A stretch of DNA of 62,398 bases from contig JAJXYO010000013.1 of NCBI GenBank assembly GCA_021780495.1, positions 1-62,398 of the forward strand, in the 5' to 3' direction. Position numbers and translations under genes: made by a program. The stretch's first letter is position 1. Each line of letters starts with the position of its first letter. Below, one piece after another: positions 11,592-19,686 of the stretch. The notes under the pieces were generated by a model that saw only the letters and a program-made list of their open reading frames with translations, made no database searches and was not told the DNA's origin. Source of the stretch: Deltaproteobacteria bacterium. GTDB lineage: Bacteria; Desulfobacterota; Desulfuromonadia; Geobacterales; Pseudopelobacteraceae.

Positions 11592-11839
11592 GCACGTGGC
11601 TGGTGCCTGCGACGTATCTTGTCGCATGTCTGTGATATGGATTGTAACATTCTTTCATGATGCCTTGTTTATGGAAAGGTGATATGGATAGATGGGATTG
11701 CGCTGGATGCGCGGGCATGGGTTGCCGGTTGATGAAGTAGATTTGAAGTCCCCCTTCAGAAAGGGGGATTTAGGGGGATTTAACGGCGGAGAAATACCTG
11801 TTGCTGTGGCATTGTTTGGATGTCGGGGGGGACTAATTT
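11592..11839 (+). repeat. Spacer before cas3 with one copy of the CCCCCTT/AAGGGGG palindromic repeat
   Basis: The repeat at about 11740-11782 reads tcccccttcagaaaggggga followed by a second tagggggatt block. It is the same family as the copies at 17513, 18067, 19637, 20718 and 36558. The rest of the interval (11592-11739) shows no gene. A cas3 promoter must lie here but no clear -35/-10 pair stands out. Confidence 0.7.
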
Positions 11840-14017
11840 ATGACGAAATATTTTGCTCATTCTGAAAACGACAAGAAAGAAAAACATCCATTGGCAAAAC
11901 ATCTGCACGAAACGGCGCGGTTGGCAGAATCATTTGCAGGTCAGGATGAGTATAAATCTCTATTCAAACTATCCGGCTTGCTTCATGACCTTGGTAAGTA
12001 CCAGCCGGAATTCCAACATTATTTAGAAAATGGTGGACGGCGAGGCAGCGTTCCTCATGCAAAATGGGGTGCTGGTTATACCCGTAAGTTCAAGATTAAT
12101 GATGTGTCTATTGCCATAGACGGCCATCACAAGGGATTGCCCGATAAGGCAGCATGGCAAAGTGATACCAATCCGATTCTTCATAATGACGAGCCTGGTT
12201 TTGATGACGTAAGGCAGGCATTTCTTTCTGATGCTGGCTTTGAAGAACTTTCACTTGAATCGCTCCAGCCATTACCCTTTGAAAATGCATTTCAGAGAGA
12301 ACTCTTCATTCGCTACCTTTTCAGCATCCTGACCGACAGTGACTGGCTTTCCACGGAAGAGCATTTTGAACCGGAAAAATCGGCACTGCGACCGGACCGG
12401 ACACTGCCGATTGACTTCATGCTCGATAAACTTGAAGAGGAGTTTGCCGCAAAATCCAAGGATGGCGAAATCAATGAGCTGCGCAATCAGGCCCGTAATC
12501 AGGCTATTGACAAGGCTTTGCTGACAACCGGCTGTTACTCGCTCGCATTGCCCACAGGCATGGGAAAAACGTTGACCTCACTGGCGTGGGCATTACGACA
12601 CGCTAAACAAAACCATCTGAAACGTATCATCATTGTCCTGCCTTACATCAGCATCATTGACCAGACTGCCCGCGAGCTAAAAAAAATCTTTGGTGAAGAA
12701 TGGATTCTTGAGCATCACTCCAGCTACAACGAGGGGCAAAAAACCGCCACCGACAAAAACGAGGATTATTCCTTCGAGCAGAAAAGAAAGCAGCTCGCCT
12801 GCGAAAACTGGGACTTCCCTGTGATTGTCACCACAACTGTGCAGTTCTTTGAATCAATGTTCAGTAACAAACCGTCCAAGTGTCGCAAAGTCCACAATAT
12901 TGCCGAGTCGGTCGTTATCTTCGATGAGGTGCAGACCATTCCAAAAGAGATCGTCCTCCCCACCCTGGGCATGCTGAATGATGTTCAGGCCGTCATGCGG
13001 GCATCATTCCTGTTCTGCACCGCTACTCAGCCGGCCTATGAGAAACGCCCCGGCTTCGATGGCATTACCACAATCACGCCACTTATTGAAGACCCAGGAA
13101 TCCTGTACGACAAAACCAAACGAGTAACCTACAACCTGCTGGCCGATCTTGCGCCAGTCACATATAGCCAATTGACTGATGCAGTACTTGAACATAATCA
13201 ATCGGCACTGGTTATTTTCAACACCAAAATGGATGCGCTGGAGTTCTACAATCTCATGGAATCCGACGAAACATGGGATGCCAAATACCACCTGTCAACC
13301 GCTATGTGCCCGGTTCATCGAAAAAAGACGATCAAAGATATCAAGGATGACCTTGATTTGAAGATGAAAATTCTAGTTATCTCGACGCAGCTTATTGAAG
13401 CCGGAGTTGATTTCGATTTTCCTCTGGTATTCCGGGCGCTGGCGCCACTGGAGGCGATCATTCAGTCTGCCGGGCGCTGCAACCGTGAAGGAAAAATGGA
13501 AGGCTTAGGCGATGTGTTTCTGTTTGTTTTGCAGGATGCCAGATACCCCAACAAGACCTACCAAGCCTGCGCCGGATATGCAGCGGAATTGCTTCAAAGC
13601 GATATTGAACAACTCTACAGCCATAACGTGTTTGAAAAATACTATGCCAGCGTCTTTGCGCTCTATATCGACCAAACAAAGCAGCAGGGAATCAACAACG
13701 CCCGCAAGGAGTTCAATTTCGAGACGGTGAATGACAGCTACCACTATCTGGACGATCACTCCGAGGGGCTGTTTATCTACAACTATAACGGCGAAAGCAG
13801 GCAACTACTGCATTCACTGCAATATAAGGAATACCTGTCCCGCGACGATTACCGCGCCATGCAGCCATTCACGGTGCAGGCGTACGAAAACTTTATCTTT
13901 CAAAATAGAGATGACGTTAAGACGTCACCCCACGGTTTCAAAATCTGGTACGGCAATTATGATCCGGCCACGGGCATTTCCGTGGCTCCAATGGAGGTGG
14001 ACAAGTATGTGGTGTGA
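11840..14017 (+). CDS. cas3: CRISPR-associated nuclease-helicase Cas3 (type I-C)
   Basis: The 725-residue protein is the HD nuclease plus superfamily 2 helicase that degrades DNA recruited by Cascade. The HD domain shows an early conserved His in HPLAKHLHETARLAE (about 14-28), the GLLHDLGKY metal site (about 48-56) and a later DGHHKG. Helicase motifs are Walker A ALPTGMGKTLTS (about 235), DEVQ (Walker B, about 357), the CTATQP motif III and QSAGRCNREG (motif VI, about 545). The domain order HD then helicase is as in type I-C. The 3' end overlaps the possible early start of cas5, so the genes are probably co-transcribed. All expected motifs are intact. Confidence 0.95.
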   Translation: MTKYFAHSENDKKEKHPLAKHLHETARLAESFAGQDEYKSLFKLSGLLHDLGKYQPEFQHYLENGGRRGSVPHAKWGAGYTRKFKINDVSIAIDGHHKGLPDKAAWQSDTNPILHNDEPGFDDVRQAFLSDAGFEELSLESLQPLPFENAFQRELFIRYLFSILTDSDWLSTEEHFEPEKSALRPDRTLPIDFMLDKLEEEFAAKSKDGEINELRNQARNQAIDKALLTTGCYSLALPTGMGKTLTSLAWALRHAKQNHLKRIIIVLPYISIIDQTARELKKIFGEEWILEHHSSYNEGQKTATDKNEDYSFEQKRKQLACENWDFPVIVTTTVQFFESMFSNKPSKCRKVHNIAESVVIFDEVQTIPKEIVLPTLGMLNDVQAVMRASFLFCTATQPAYEKRPGFDGITTITPLIEDPGILYDKTKRVTYNLLADLAPVTYSQLTDAVLEHNQSALVIFNTKMDALEFYNLMESDETWDAKYHLSTAMCPVHRKKTIKDIKDDLDLKMKILVISTQLIEAGVDFDFPLVFRALAPLEAIIQSAGRCNREGKMEGLGDVFLFVLQDARYPNKTYQACAGYAAELLQSDIEQLYSHNVFEKYYASVFALYIDQTKQQGINNARKEFNFETVNDSYHYLDDHSEGLFIYNYNGESRQLLHSLQYKEYLSRDDYRAMQPFTVQAYENFIFQNRDDVKTSPHGFKIWYGNYDPATGISVAPMEVDKYVV

Positions 14018-14031
14018 TCAAGGAGGCGCAT

Positions 14032-14760
14032 ATGCTTGATAATCGAGTAGTACGGGTTAAGGTAACGGGCGACTATGCCTGTTTTACCCGACCCGACCTA
14101 AAGGTGGAGAGGATGACCTACCCCTGCATGACGCCGTCGGCGGCGCGTGGTGTGCTGGACGCCATCCTCTGGAAACCTGAATTTCAGTGGTATGTCAGAC
14201 GAATCATTGTGCTGAATCCGGTTCGTTTTATGTCTATCAAGCGCAATGAGATCAATTCCAAACAGGGACGTAGTCCGATTGTTGTTGAGGAAAAACGGGC
14301 GCAACGCAATAGCGTGTTATTGCGGGACGTAGCGTACATCATTGAGGCGTCGATTTTCATGAACAATGCTGCCGACAAGAGGATGTATGAAAAGTACGTT
14401 GGCATGACGGAGAAGAGGGAAGGGCTCTTCCCTCGGCGCGTCAAAAAGGGGCAGTGCTGGAGTAGACCATATCTGGGCACCCGCGAGTTTTCCGCCGAGT
14501 TCATGTCGCCGGACGGGAATGAACAGCCGTTACAGGAAACCATTCCTATTGGCAGCATGCTGTTTGACATCTTCTATGACGACACAGGCAAACCCCAACC
14601 ACTCTTTTTCGAGGCTGCAATCCGTGATGGGGTGCTGAACTGTGAAGTGCCGGAAAACGACAAGATGATGGGCTCTTCGCATTTGCGACCGCCGTTAGGA
14701 AGCGAAGTCTCCTCTGCTATTTATGAGTTTAACCGGCAGGAAGAGGAGGAGGCTGTATGA
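14032..14760 (+). CDS. cas5c: Cascade subunit Cas5c (Cas5d)
   Basis: The 242-residue protein is the type I-C Cas5. It replaces Cas6 by cutting the pre-crRNA and then caps the 5' handle of the crRNA. Family features include VKVTGDYACFTRPDLKVERMTY near the N-terminus (VKVTGDYACFTRP at about 8-20), TPSAARGVLDAILWKP and the RRIIVLNPVRFMSIKRNE block. A C-terminal YLGTREFSAEF segment is typical of Csd5/Cas5d. ATG 14032 is chosen because aaggaggc sits just upstream; an in-frame GTG at 14014 lacks such a site. The stop overlaps the cas8c start by 4 bp (ATGA). Confidence 0.93.
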   Translation: MLDNRVVRVKVTGDYACFTRPDLKVERMTYPCMTPSAARGVLDAILWKPEFQWYVRRIIVLNPVRFMSIKRNEINSKQGRSPIVVEEKRAQRNSVLLRDVAYIIEASIFMNNAADKRMYEKYVGMTEKREGLFPRRVKKGQCWSRPYLGTREFSAEFMSPDGNEQPLQETIPIGSMLFDIFYDDTGKPQPLFFEAAIRDGVLNCEVPENDKMMGSSHLRPPLGSEVSSAIYEFNRQEEEEAV

Positions 14761-16520
14761 TCAAAGAATTTTGCGATTTTGGAACACCGGTCTGTGAAAA
14801 GAAATACGGCGAGTGGAATCATGTAGCTCTCAAGGAAGAAGCAATTTCAATCGAATTGGTTATAGATACCGAAGGACGTTTCGTTCGATTTGAGTCTCTT
14901 GGAAAGATAGTGACTATAGCCGAGGCGCTGAACTCGAAAAAGGGAAGCGCCAGATTGCTTCTTGATAAAGCTGAAGAAGTTCTCTGTTATGGCGGCAAAG
15001 ATTCACAGAAAAAACACTCTCTGTTCCTGGCGAAGCTCATGTTGTACCAGCAACTGCCTGTCCTGAAGCCAGTAGCTGCTTTTTATGGCGACAATAAAGT
15101 TAATGGACTGGATAACGCGCTCAAAGATTTTGAAGGAGCCATTCCAGAAAAAAGCAGGGGTGGAAATATCGGCTTTCGCATTCAACAGGAGGGGGTGCGT
15201 ATCCATGAAAAACCAGAGGTTAGAAATGAAATAATTGCCGTGTATATGGAAAAAAAGAAAGATTCTCCCAGAAAGAAATGCGCCATTTGTGGACAAACCG
15301 AGTTTCCGGTTGAAGACGAACCACATGGTATGATCAAAAATGTTCCGGCTGGCAAATCAAGTGGTTGTGCACTGGTTTCATACAACGCCACTGCATTTGA
15401 ATCCTATGAATTGAAAGGGAATGACAACTCAACGATTTGTGTTAGCTGTGCTCGAAAATATGTAGAAGGCTTAGGCGCACTATTTTCAGAAGGTATGCCG
15501 TTTAAGAACGAAAAAAAGAAAGATGATGTTCTTTATTCTTATCGATGGCCTCGCAGACGTTCAGCAAGTTACGGTCTTGATACTGCGATACTTTTCTGGA
15601 CTCGGAACAATATTGAACTAAAGGAAATGGATTTACTTGATGCCCCTGATGCTGGCGCTGTTGCAAAAATGATTTCAGCAGCATCATCAGGGAACAGGAA
15701 CGACTCCAATTACGTTGAGGTGGAAAAGTTTTATTCTTGCTCACTTTCCGGCGCGGCGGCTCGCATTGCTGTGAGGGATTGGATCGAAACAAGCTTGGGT
15801 GAATTTCGGTCATCAATTGCGCAGTGGTTCAAAGATATCGCTATCATCAAGTATGATTCTGAACAAAAGAAATCAGACATCTATTACGCCCCGCTGTATT
15901 CGTTGGCTAAGAGTTGTCAGCGGAGGTTGCTGGATGCCAATAAATATGACGATAAGGACACAACCTGGGCCAGAGTCGCCAGCATTCTATGGAAGTCAGC
16001 CATCTACAATAATACCTGCCAGAATAATCCCGTTCCGATCTGTATTCTTTCAAAAATTTTACAACGCGCAAGAGTTGATAAACACGGCGTTACACCGGAA
16101 CGCGCCGCACTGATCAAACTCATATTGAATCGAAATTTCAAAGGAGGTGGATTCATGATTACGGAAGACAGTGTGCAGGGTGAAAAGCCGATTGCCTACA
16201 TTTGTGGACAGATTTTCGCAAAAATCGAGAGCATCCAGTATGCAGCTCTTGGAGAAAAGAATGCTGGGATCAGGGAAAAGTTTTTCACCTACGCCATGAC
16301 GACACCGGCAGCGGCGTTCGGCAGGCTTTTTAATCTGAGTTCCAAACATTTTACCAAGCTGAAACACGAAAAACCGGGATTGGCTGTAAAGTTGGATAAG
16401 GAATTACAGGAGATGTGCGGGGATATAGACATTAACAAGTTTCCGGCGATGTTCCGGCTGGAAGAACAGGGACAGTTCGCCATAGGCTACTACCATCAGA
16501 GGCAGAAACAATTCGCATAA
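14757..16520 (+). CDS. cas8c: Cascade large subunit Cas8c (Csd1)
   Basis: The 587-residue Csd1/Cas8c protein is the PAM-recognising large subunit of type I-C Cascade. It contains a zinc-finger-like pair, CAICGQTEFPV (about 178) and CVSCARKYVEG (about 225), separated by the SSGCALVSYNATAFESY segment that is characteristic of Csd1. The C-terminal helical part includes YICGQIFAKIESIQ and FSLSSKHF-like residues (LFNLSSKHFTKL, about 525). The family also encodes a Cas11-like small subunit from an internal start in its 3' part; I did not identify a certain internal start here. Start ATG overlaps the cas5c stop, and cas7 begins 27 bp downstream. Confidence 0.93.
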   Translation: MIKEFCDFGTPVCEKKYGEWNHVALKEEAISIELVIDTEGRFVRFESLGKIVTIAEALNSKKGSARLLLDKAEEVLCYGGKDSQKKHSLFLAKLMLYQQLPVLKPVAAFYGDNKVNGLDNALKDFEGAIPEKSRGGNIGFRIQQEGVRIHEKPEVRNEIIAVYMEKKKDSPRKKCAICGQTEFPVEDEPHGMIKNVPAGKSSGCALVSYNATAFESYELKGNDNSTICVSCARKYVEGLGALFSEGMPFKNEKKKDDVLYSYRWPRRRSASYGLDTAILFWTRNNIELKEMDLLDAPDAGAVAKMISAASSGNRNDSNYVEVEKFYSCSLSGAAARIAVRDWIETSLGEFRSSIAQWFKDIAIIKYDSEQKKSDIYYAPLYSLAKSCQRRLLDANKYDDKDTTWARVASILWKSAIYNNTCQNNPVPICILSKILQRARVDKHGVTPERAALIKLILNRNFKGGGFMITEDSVQGEKPIAYICGQIFAKIESIQYAALGEKNAGIREKFFTYAMTTPAAAFGRLFNLSSKHFTKLKHEKPGLAVKLDKELQEMCGDIDINKFPAMFRLEEQGQFAIGYYHQRQKQFA

Positions 16521-16547
16521 AATACCAAAATTAAAGGAGATACAACG

Positions 16548-17495
16548 ATGAGTGAAGTAATCAAAAACCGATATGATTTTGCATTTTTCTTCGACGTTAA
16601 AGATGGCAATCCCAATGGTGACCCGGATCAGGTCAATCTTCCAAGGGTTGATACCGAGGATCAGCACGGCCTTGTTACTGATGTCTGCATAAAGAGAAAA
16701 ATCAGAAACTATGTGACGTTAAAGGGAGAGCTGAAGTCACCTTTTGACATATTTATTCGCCAGCGCGATATTGCTGCCGATGACAGTTATTTGAATGCTC
16801 TTATCGGTAAGGCTGAAGGGGACACAACTTCTGCCAAAAAAGGGAATTTGTGTAATAACTATTGGGATATCAGAACGTTCGGTGCTGTATTGAGTACAGG
16901 CGAATCTGAAAGCGTTGAGGCTGGTGATGAGACTGACGATGGAGCAGCCACAAAAAAGCCGAGCAAGAAAAAAGTAAAGGGTGGCGGCACGGTACGCGGA
17001 CCGGTGCAACTGACATTTGCACGTTCGGAAGATCGCGTATACCAGGCGGAACACTCTATTACCCGTTGTTGTGTAACCACAGAAAAAGAGAGGGACAGTC
17101 AGTTAGCGAACGACAGGGAGTTTGCTTCAACTTTCGGACGAAAGGCAACCGTGCCGTATGCCATGTATCGTATGCACGGCTTTGTCTCAACCATTGATGC
17201 CAGGAAAACCGGTTTTTCCGAAGATGATCTGAAGTTGCTCTGGGAATCCCTTATCAATGCCTTTGAACACGACCGTGCAGCGGCGCGTGGCGAGATGAAC
17301 CCGCGTAAGCTGGTTATCTTCAAGCACTCCAGCCATTTGGGTAACGAACTTTCCGGCAGGTTGTTTGAACGGGTAACGGTAAAGAAAAATTCTGATTTAC
17401 CCCGCTGCAAGGATGATTACCAGATTGACGTGAACAAGGAACAAATACCGTCAGGCATTGAAGTTAAGGTCTGGCCGGAAGAGGCGGTTTATTAA
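16548..17495 (+). CDS. cas7c: Cascade backbone subunit Cas7c (Csd2)
   Basis: The 315-residue Csd2/Cas7 RAMP protein polymerises along the crRNA spacer. The N-terminal RYDFAFFFDVKDGNPNGDPD (about 8-27) is the family signature and includes the thumb and RNA-contact residues. RGPVQLTFARSEDRVYQAEHSITR near residue 150 begins with RGPVQLTFARS and is also diagnostic. ATG 16548 follows aaaggaga. An acidic and Lys-rich insertion (about 125-145, including KKPSKKKVKGGGTVRG) looks like a flexible loop. The gene is followed not by cas4 directly but by 220 bp of dispersed repeats and a DUF559-Cas4 fusion. Confidence 0.95.
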   Translation: MSEVIKNRYDFAFFFDVKDGNPNGDPDQVNLPRVDTEDQHGLVTDVCIKRKIRNYVTLKGELKSPFDIFIRQRDIAADDSYLNALIGKAEGDTTSAKKGNLCNNYWDIRTFGAVLSTGESESVEAGDETDDGAATKKPSKKKVKGGGTVRGPVQLTFARSEDRVYQAEHSITRCCVTTEKERDSQLANDREFASTFGRKATVPYAMYRMHGFVSTIDARKTGFSEDDLKLLWESLINAFEHDRAAARGEMNPRKLVIFKHSSHLGNELSGRLFERVTVKKNSDLPRCKDDYQIDVNKEQIPSGIEVKVWPEEAVY

Positions 17496-17512
17496 GGAAC
17501 CACCTACAACCA

Positions 17513-17702
17513 AAGGCAAATCCCCCCTTGCCCCCCTTTGCAAAGTGGGGTAAAGGCAAATCCCTCCCAGCCTCCCTTTGCAAAGGGAGGAGCCTTGAAG
17601 TCCCCCTTCAGAAAGGCACCCTCTGGGGCATAAAGGGATTTAGTGAAAGTTGTAGATTTGAAGTCCCCCTTCAGAAAGGGGGATTTAGGGGGATTTGCCT
17701 TT
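17513..17702. repeat. Composite of three to four CCCCC/GGGGG palindromic repeats between cas7 and the DUF559-cas4 gene
   Basis: Successive degenerate palindromes are visible: ccccccttg...aaagtgggg, ccctcccag...aaagggagg, and two copies of gaagtcccccttcagaaag. The last one (about 17660-17702) is nearly identical to the copy before cas3. Each unit can form a short hairpin with a TTTGCAAAG- or TTCAGAAA-type loop. The block separates cas7 from the next gene without carrying any open reading frame of its own. Confidence 0.85.
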
Positions 17703-17715
17703 AGAAGGAGCAATC

Positions 17716-18816
17716 ATGCTCGAATACAGTCGCAATCTGAAGCCACCATCCCGTGAGTTGCGCAAGAATATGACCGATGCCGAGCGGGTCTTATGGGCGC
17801 GGCTGCGCGGAAAACAGTTGCTTGATGTTCCGTTCTACCGCCAGAAGCCGATCGGCCCATTTATCGTTGATTTTTACTGTCATGCGGCAACTTTGGTTAT
17901 TGAGGTTGATGGCGGACAGCATTTTGAGGCGGAACACGCCAGGAAAGATGCGGAACGGGACAAATACCTGGTAAAAGCAGGGTTACTGGTCTTGCGTTTC
18001 GATAATCGTCAGGTGCTGTTGGAGACGGATGCCGTGGTTGAGGCGATATTGAAGGTGATGGTGGAAAGGCAAATCCCCCCTGGCCCCCCTTTGCAAAGTG
18101 GGGTAACTTTAAATCCCCCTAAATCCCCCTTCAAAAAGGGGGACTTTAAAGACTCCCCCCTTCAGAAAGGGGGGCTGGGGGGGATTTGCCGTTCAGATTC
18201 AGGGGGATTTGCCGTTGATCCCATCCCTATCTCCGCCCTGGAGCACTATGCCTACTGCCCGCGCCAGTGTGCCTTGATTCATGTGGAGCAGGTTTGGGAT
18301 GAAAACCTGTACACCATGCGGGGCAGGGACGTGCATGAGCACGTGCATGACGATTCGTCCCATGAATTGTCCGGGGTTCGGATGGAGCGTTCACTACCAA
18401 TCTGGTCACGGCGGTTGAATCTGACCGGTAAGGCCGATCTGGTTGAGTTTCATGGTGATTGCCCCTATCCGGTAGAGTACAAGTCGGGGCGTCATCGCAA
18501 GGGGAATCCGGAAACCATCCAGCTCTGCGCCCAGGCGCTTTGCCTGGAAGAGATGTTCGATGTTTGCGTGTTGAAAGGGGCCATCTTCTGGCATGGCTCG
18601 CGGGAGCGGCGTGAGGTGGCCTTTACCGATGCCATGCGTCAGCAGGTGGAAGAGGTGGCGCAACAAGTGATTGAAATGCTGGAGAAGCGAATTGTACCCC
18701 CACCGGTAAATGACAAGCGCTGCGAGGGGTGTTCATTGAAGGAGGCATGTATGCCCGCAGTGGTCGCCGACAAGGCAAGAAACCGCAAGGCGGCGCGGGA
18801 GTTGTTTGCAATTTAG
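17716..18816 (+). CDS. cas4: DUF559 endonuclease domain fused to CRISPR exonuclease Cas4
   Basis: The 366-residue protein has three parts. Residues 1-117 are a DUF559 (Vsr/PD-(D/E)XK-like) nuclease domain: TDAERVLWARLRG, IGPFIVDFYC, VIEVDGGQHFE and GLLVLRFDNRQVL. Residues 118-167 are a low-complexity linker (KSPFKKGDFKDSPLQKGGLG is part of it) that is the translation of the palindromic repeat at 18067-18213. Residues 168-366 are Cas4: YCPRQCALIH (first cluster cysteine), GKADLVEF and PVEYKSG (RecB-family Asp, Glu and Lys), and C-EG-C-SLKEA-C. Cas4 trims and orients prespacers. No start codon lies between the repeat and YCPRQ, so the complete Cas4 needs the fusion or an unusual start. ATG 17716 follows aaggag. 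Confidence 0.9.
   Translation: MLEYSRNLKPPSRELRKNMTDAERVLWARLRGKQLLDVPFYRQKPIGPFIVDFYCHAATLVIEVDGGQHFEAEHARKDAERDKYLVKAGLLVLRFDNRQVLLETDAVVEAILKVMVERQIPPGPPLQSGVTLNPPKSPFKKGDFKDSPLQKGGLGGICRSDSGGFAVDPIPISALEHYAYCPRQCALIHVEQVWDENLYTMRGRDVHEHVHDDSSHELSGVRMERSLPIWSRRLNLTGKADLVEFHGDCPYPVEYKSGRHRKGNPETIQLCAQALCLEEMFDVCVLKGAIFWHGSRERREVAFTDAMRQQVEEVAQQVIEMLEKRIVPPPVNDKRCEGCSLKEACMPAVVADKARNRKAARELFAI
18067..18213. repeat. Palindromic repeat block inside the DUF559-cas4 reading frame
   Basis: About 147 bp of gcaaatcccccc...tttgcaaagtgggg, aaatcccccttcaaaaaggggga and ccccccttcagaaagggggg units lie between the two coding domains, all in one open frame. Nearly the same composite occurs at 20718-20925 between cas1 and cas2, there with an extra internal segment of about 60 bp. 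The frame is kept across the whole block. Confidence 0.9.
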
Positions 18817-18825
18817 GAGGGAAAT

Positions 18826-19686
18826 ATGGAAGAGAAGCTGGTAGTTTTTCAGGACAAAAAAATCCGGCGGACGCTGCATAAAGGTGAATGGTGGTTTGCT
18901 ATTGTTGATGTAATTGCGGCATTAACAGACTCTGTTGATCCGGCCGGATATATCAAGGATATGCGTCGTCGTGATGCGGAGTTATCCAAAGGGTGGGGGC
19001 AAATTGCCACCCCCCTTTCTGTGGTGACACCTGGTGGAAAACAAAGGATCAATTGCGCCAATACCGAAGGTATCTTTCGCATTATCCAGTCGATCCCATC
19101 ACCCAAGGCCGAACCATTCAAGCGCTGGCTGGCCAAGGTCGGCTACGAAAGAGTACAGGAGATAGAAGATCCTGAACTGGCAACGGCCAGGACACGGGAG
19201 CTGTACCGGGCCAAGGGATATTCGGAGGCCTGGATCGAAAAGCGGATGCGCGGCATTGCAGTGCGGGCCGAACTGACAGAAGAATGGAAACAGCGCGGTG
19301 TGGGCGAAGCGCCGGAGTATGCCATCCTGACTGCCGAAATCAGCAAAGCGGCCTTCGGTATGACGCCGACGGAATACAAAGAGTTCAAAGGGCTGGAGCG
19401 AGAGAACCTGCGGGATCACATGACCGATCTGGAATTGATCTTTTCCATGCTGGGTGAGGCGGCCACTACGGAGATTGCCCGCAAGCAGGATGCCAAAGGT
19501 TTTCCCGAGAATAAGGTGGCGGCACGTAAGGGCGGTAAGATCGCCGGTGATGCCAGGGAGAAGCTGGAGATCGAGACCGGTGAAAAAGTTGCTACGCAGG
19601 AGAACTACCTGACTGAGCCTGAGAGTCTAAAACGACAGCGAAATCCCCTCCAGCCACCCTTTGATAAAGTGGGGAGAAAAAGATGA
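18826..19686 (+). CDS. BRO family (Bro-N) protein inserted between cas4 and cas1
   Basis: The 286-residue protein has a Bro-N domain at about residues 1-110 (WWFAIVDVIAALTDS, INCANTEGIFRIIQSIPSPKAEPFKRWL). This DNA-binding domain is found in baculovirus BRO proteins and phage antirepressors. A helical C-terminal part of a type common in chromosomal BRO proteins follows (GMTPTEYKEFKGLERENLRDH, cut here at EYKEFKGLEREN). The last 15 or so residues (RNPLQPPFDKVGRKR) are translated from a palindromic repeat. The stop overlaps the cas1 start (ATGA). ATG 18826 follows aggaggg. It is not a known core cas gene. It may regulate the locus, be a passenger from mobile DNA, or be a phage-derived decoy; none of these can be decided from sequence. 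Confidence 0.85.
   Translation: MEEKLVVFQDKKIRRTLHKGEWWFAIVDVIAALTDSVDPAGYIKDMRRRDAELSKGWGQIATPLSVVTPGGKQRINCANTEGIFRIIQSIPSPKAEPFKRWLAKVGYERVQEIEDPELATARTRELYRAKGYSEAWIEKRMRGIAVRAELTEEWKQRGVGEAPEYAILTAEISKAAFGMTPTEYKEFKGLERENLRDHMTDLELIFSMLGEAATTEIARKQDAKGFPENKVAARKGGKIAGDAREKLEIETGEKVATQENYLTEPESLKRQRNPLQPPFDKVGRKR
19637..19680. repeat. Palindromic repeat at the BRO/cas1 junction
   Basis: The block aaatcccctccagcc...tttgataaagtggggag belongs to the same dispersed family. It encodes the end of the BRO protein, and its final gggag is placed 6 bases before the cas1 ATG, so the repeat itself supplies the likely cas1 ribosome binding site. Confidence 0.75.
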
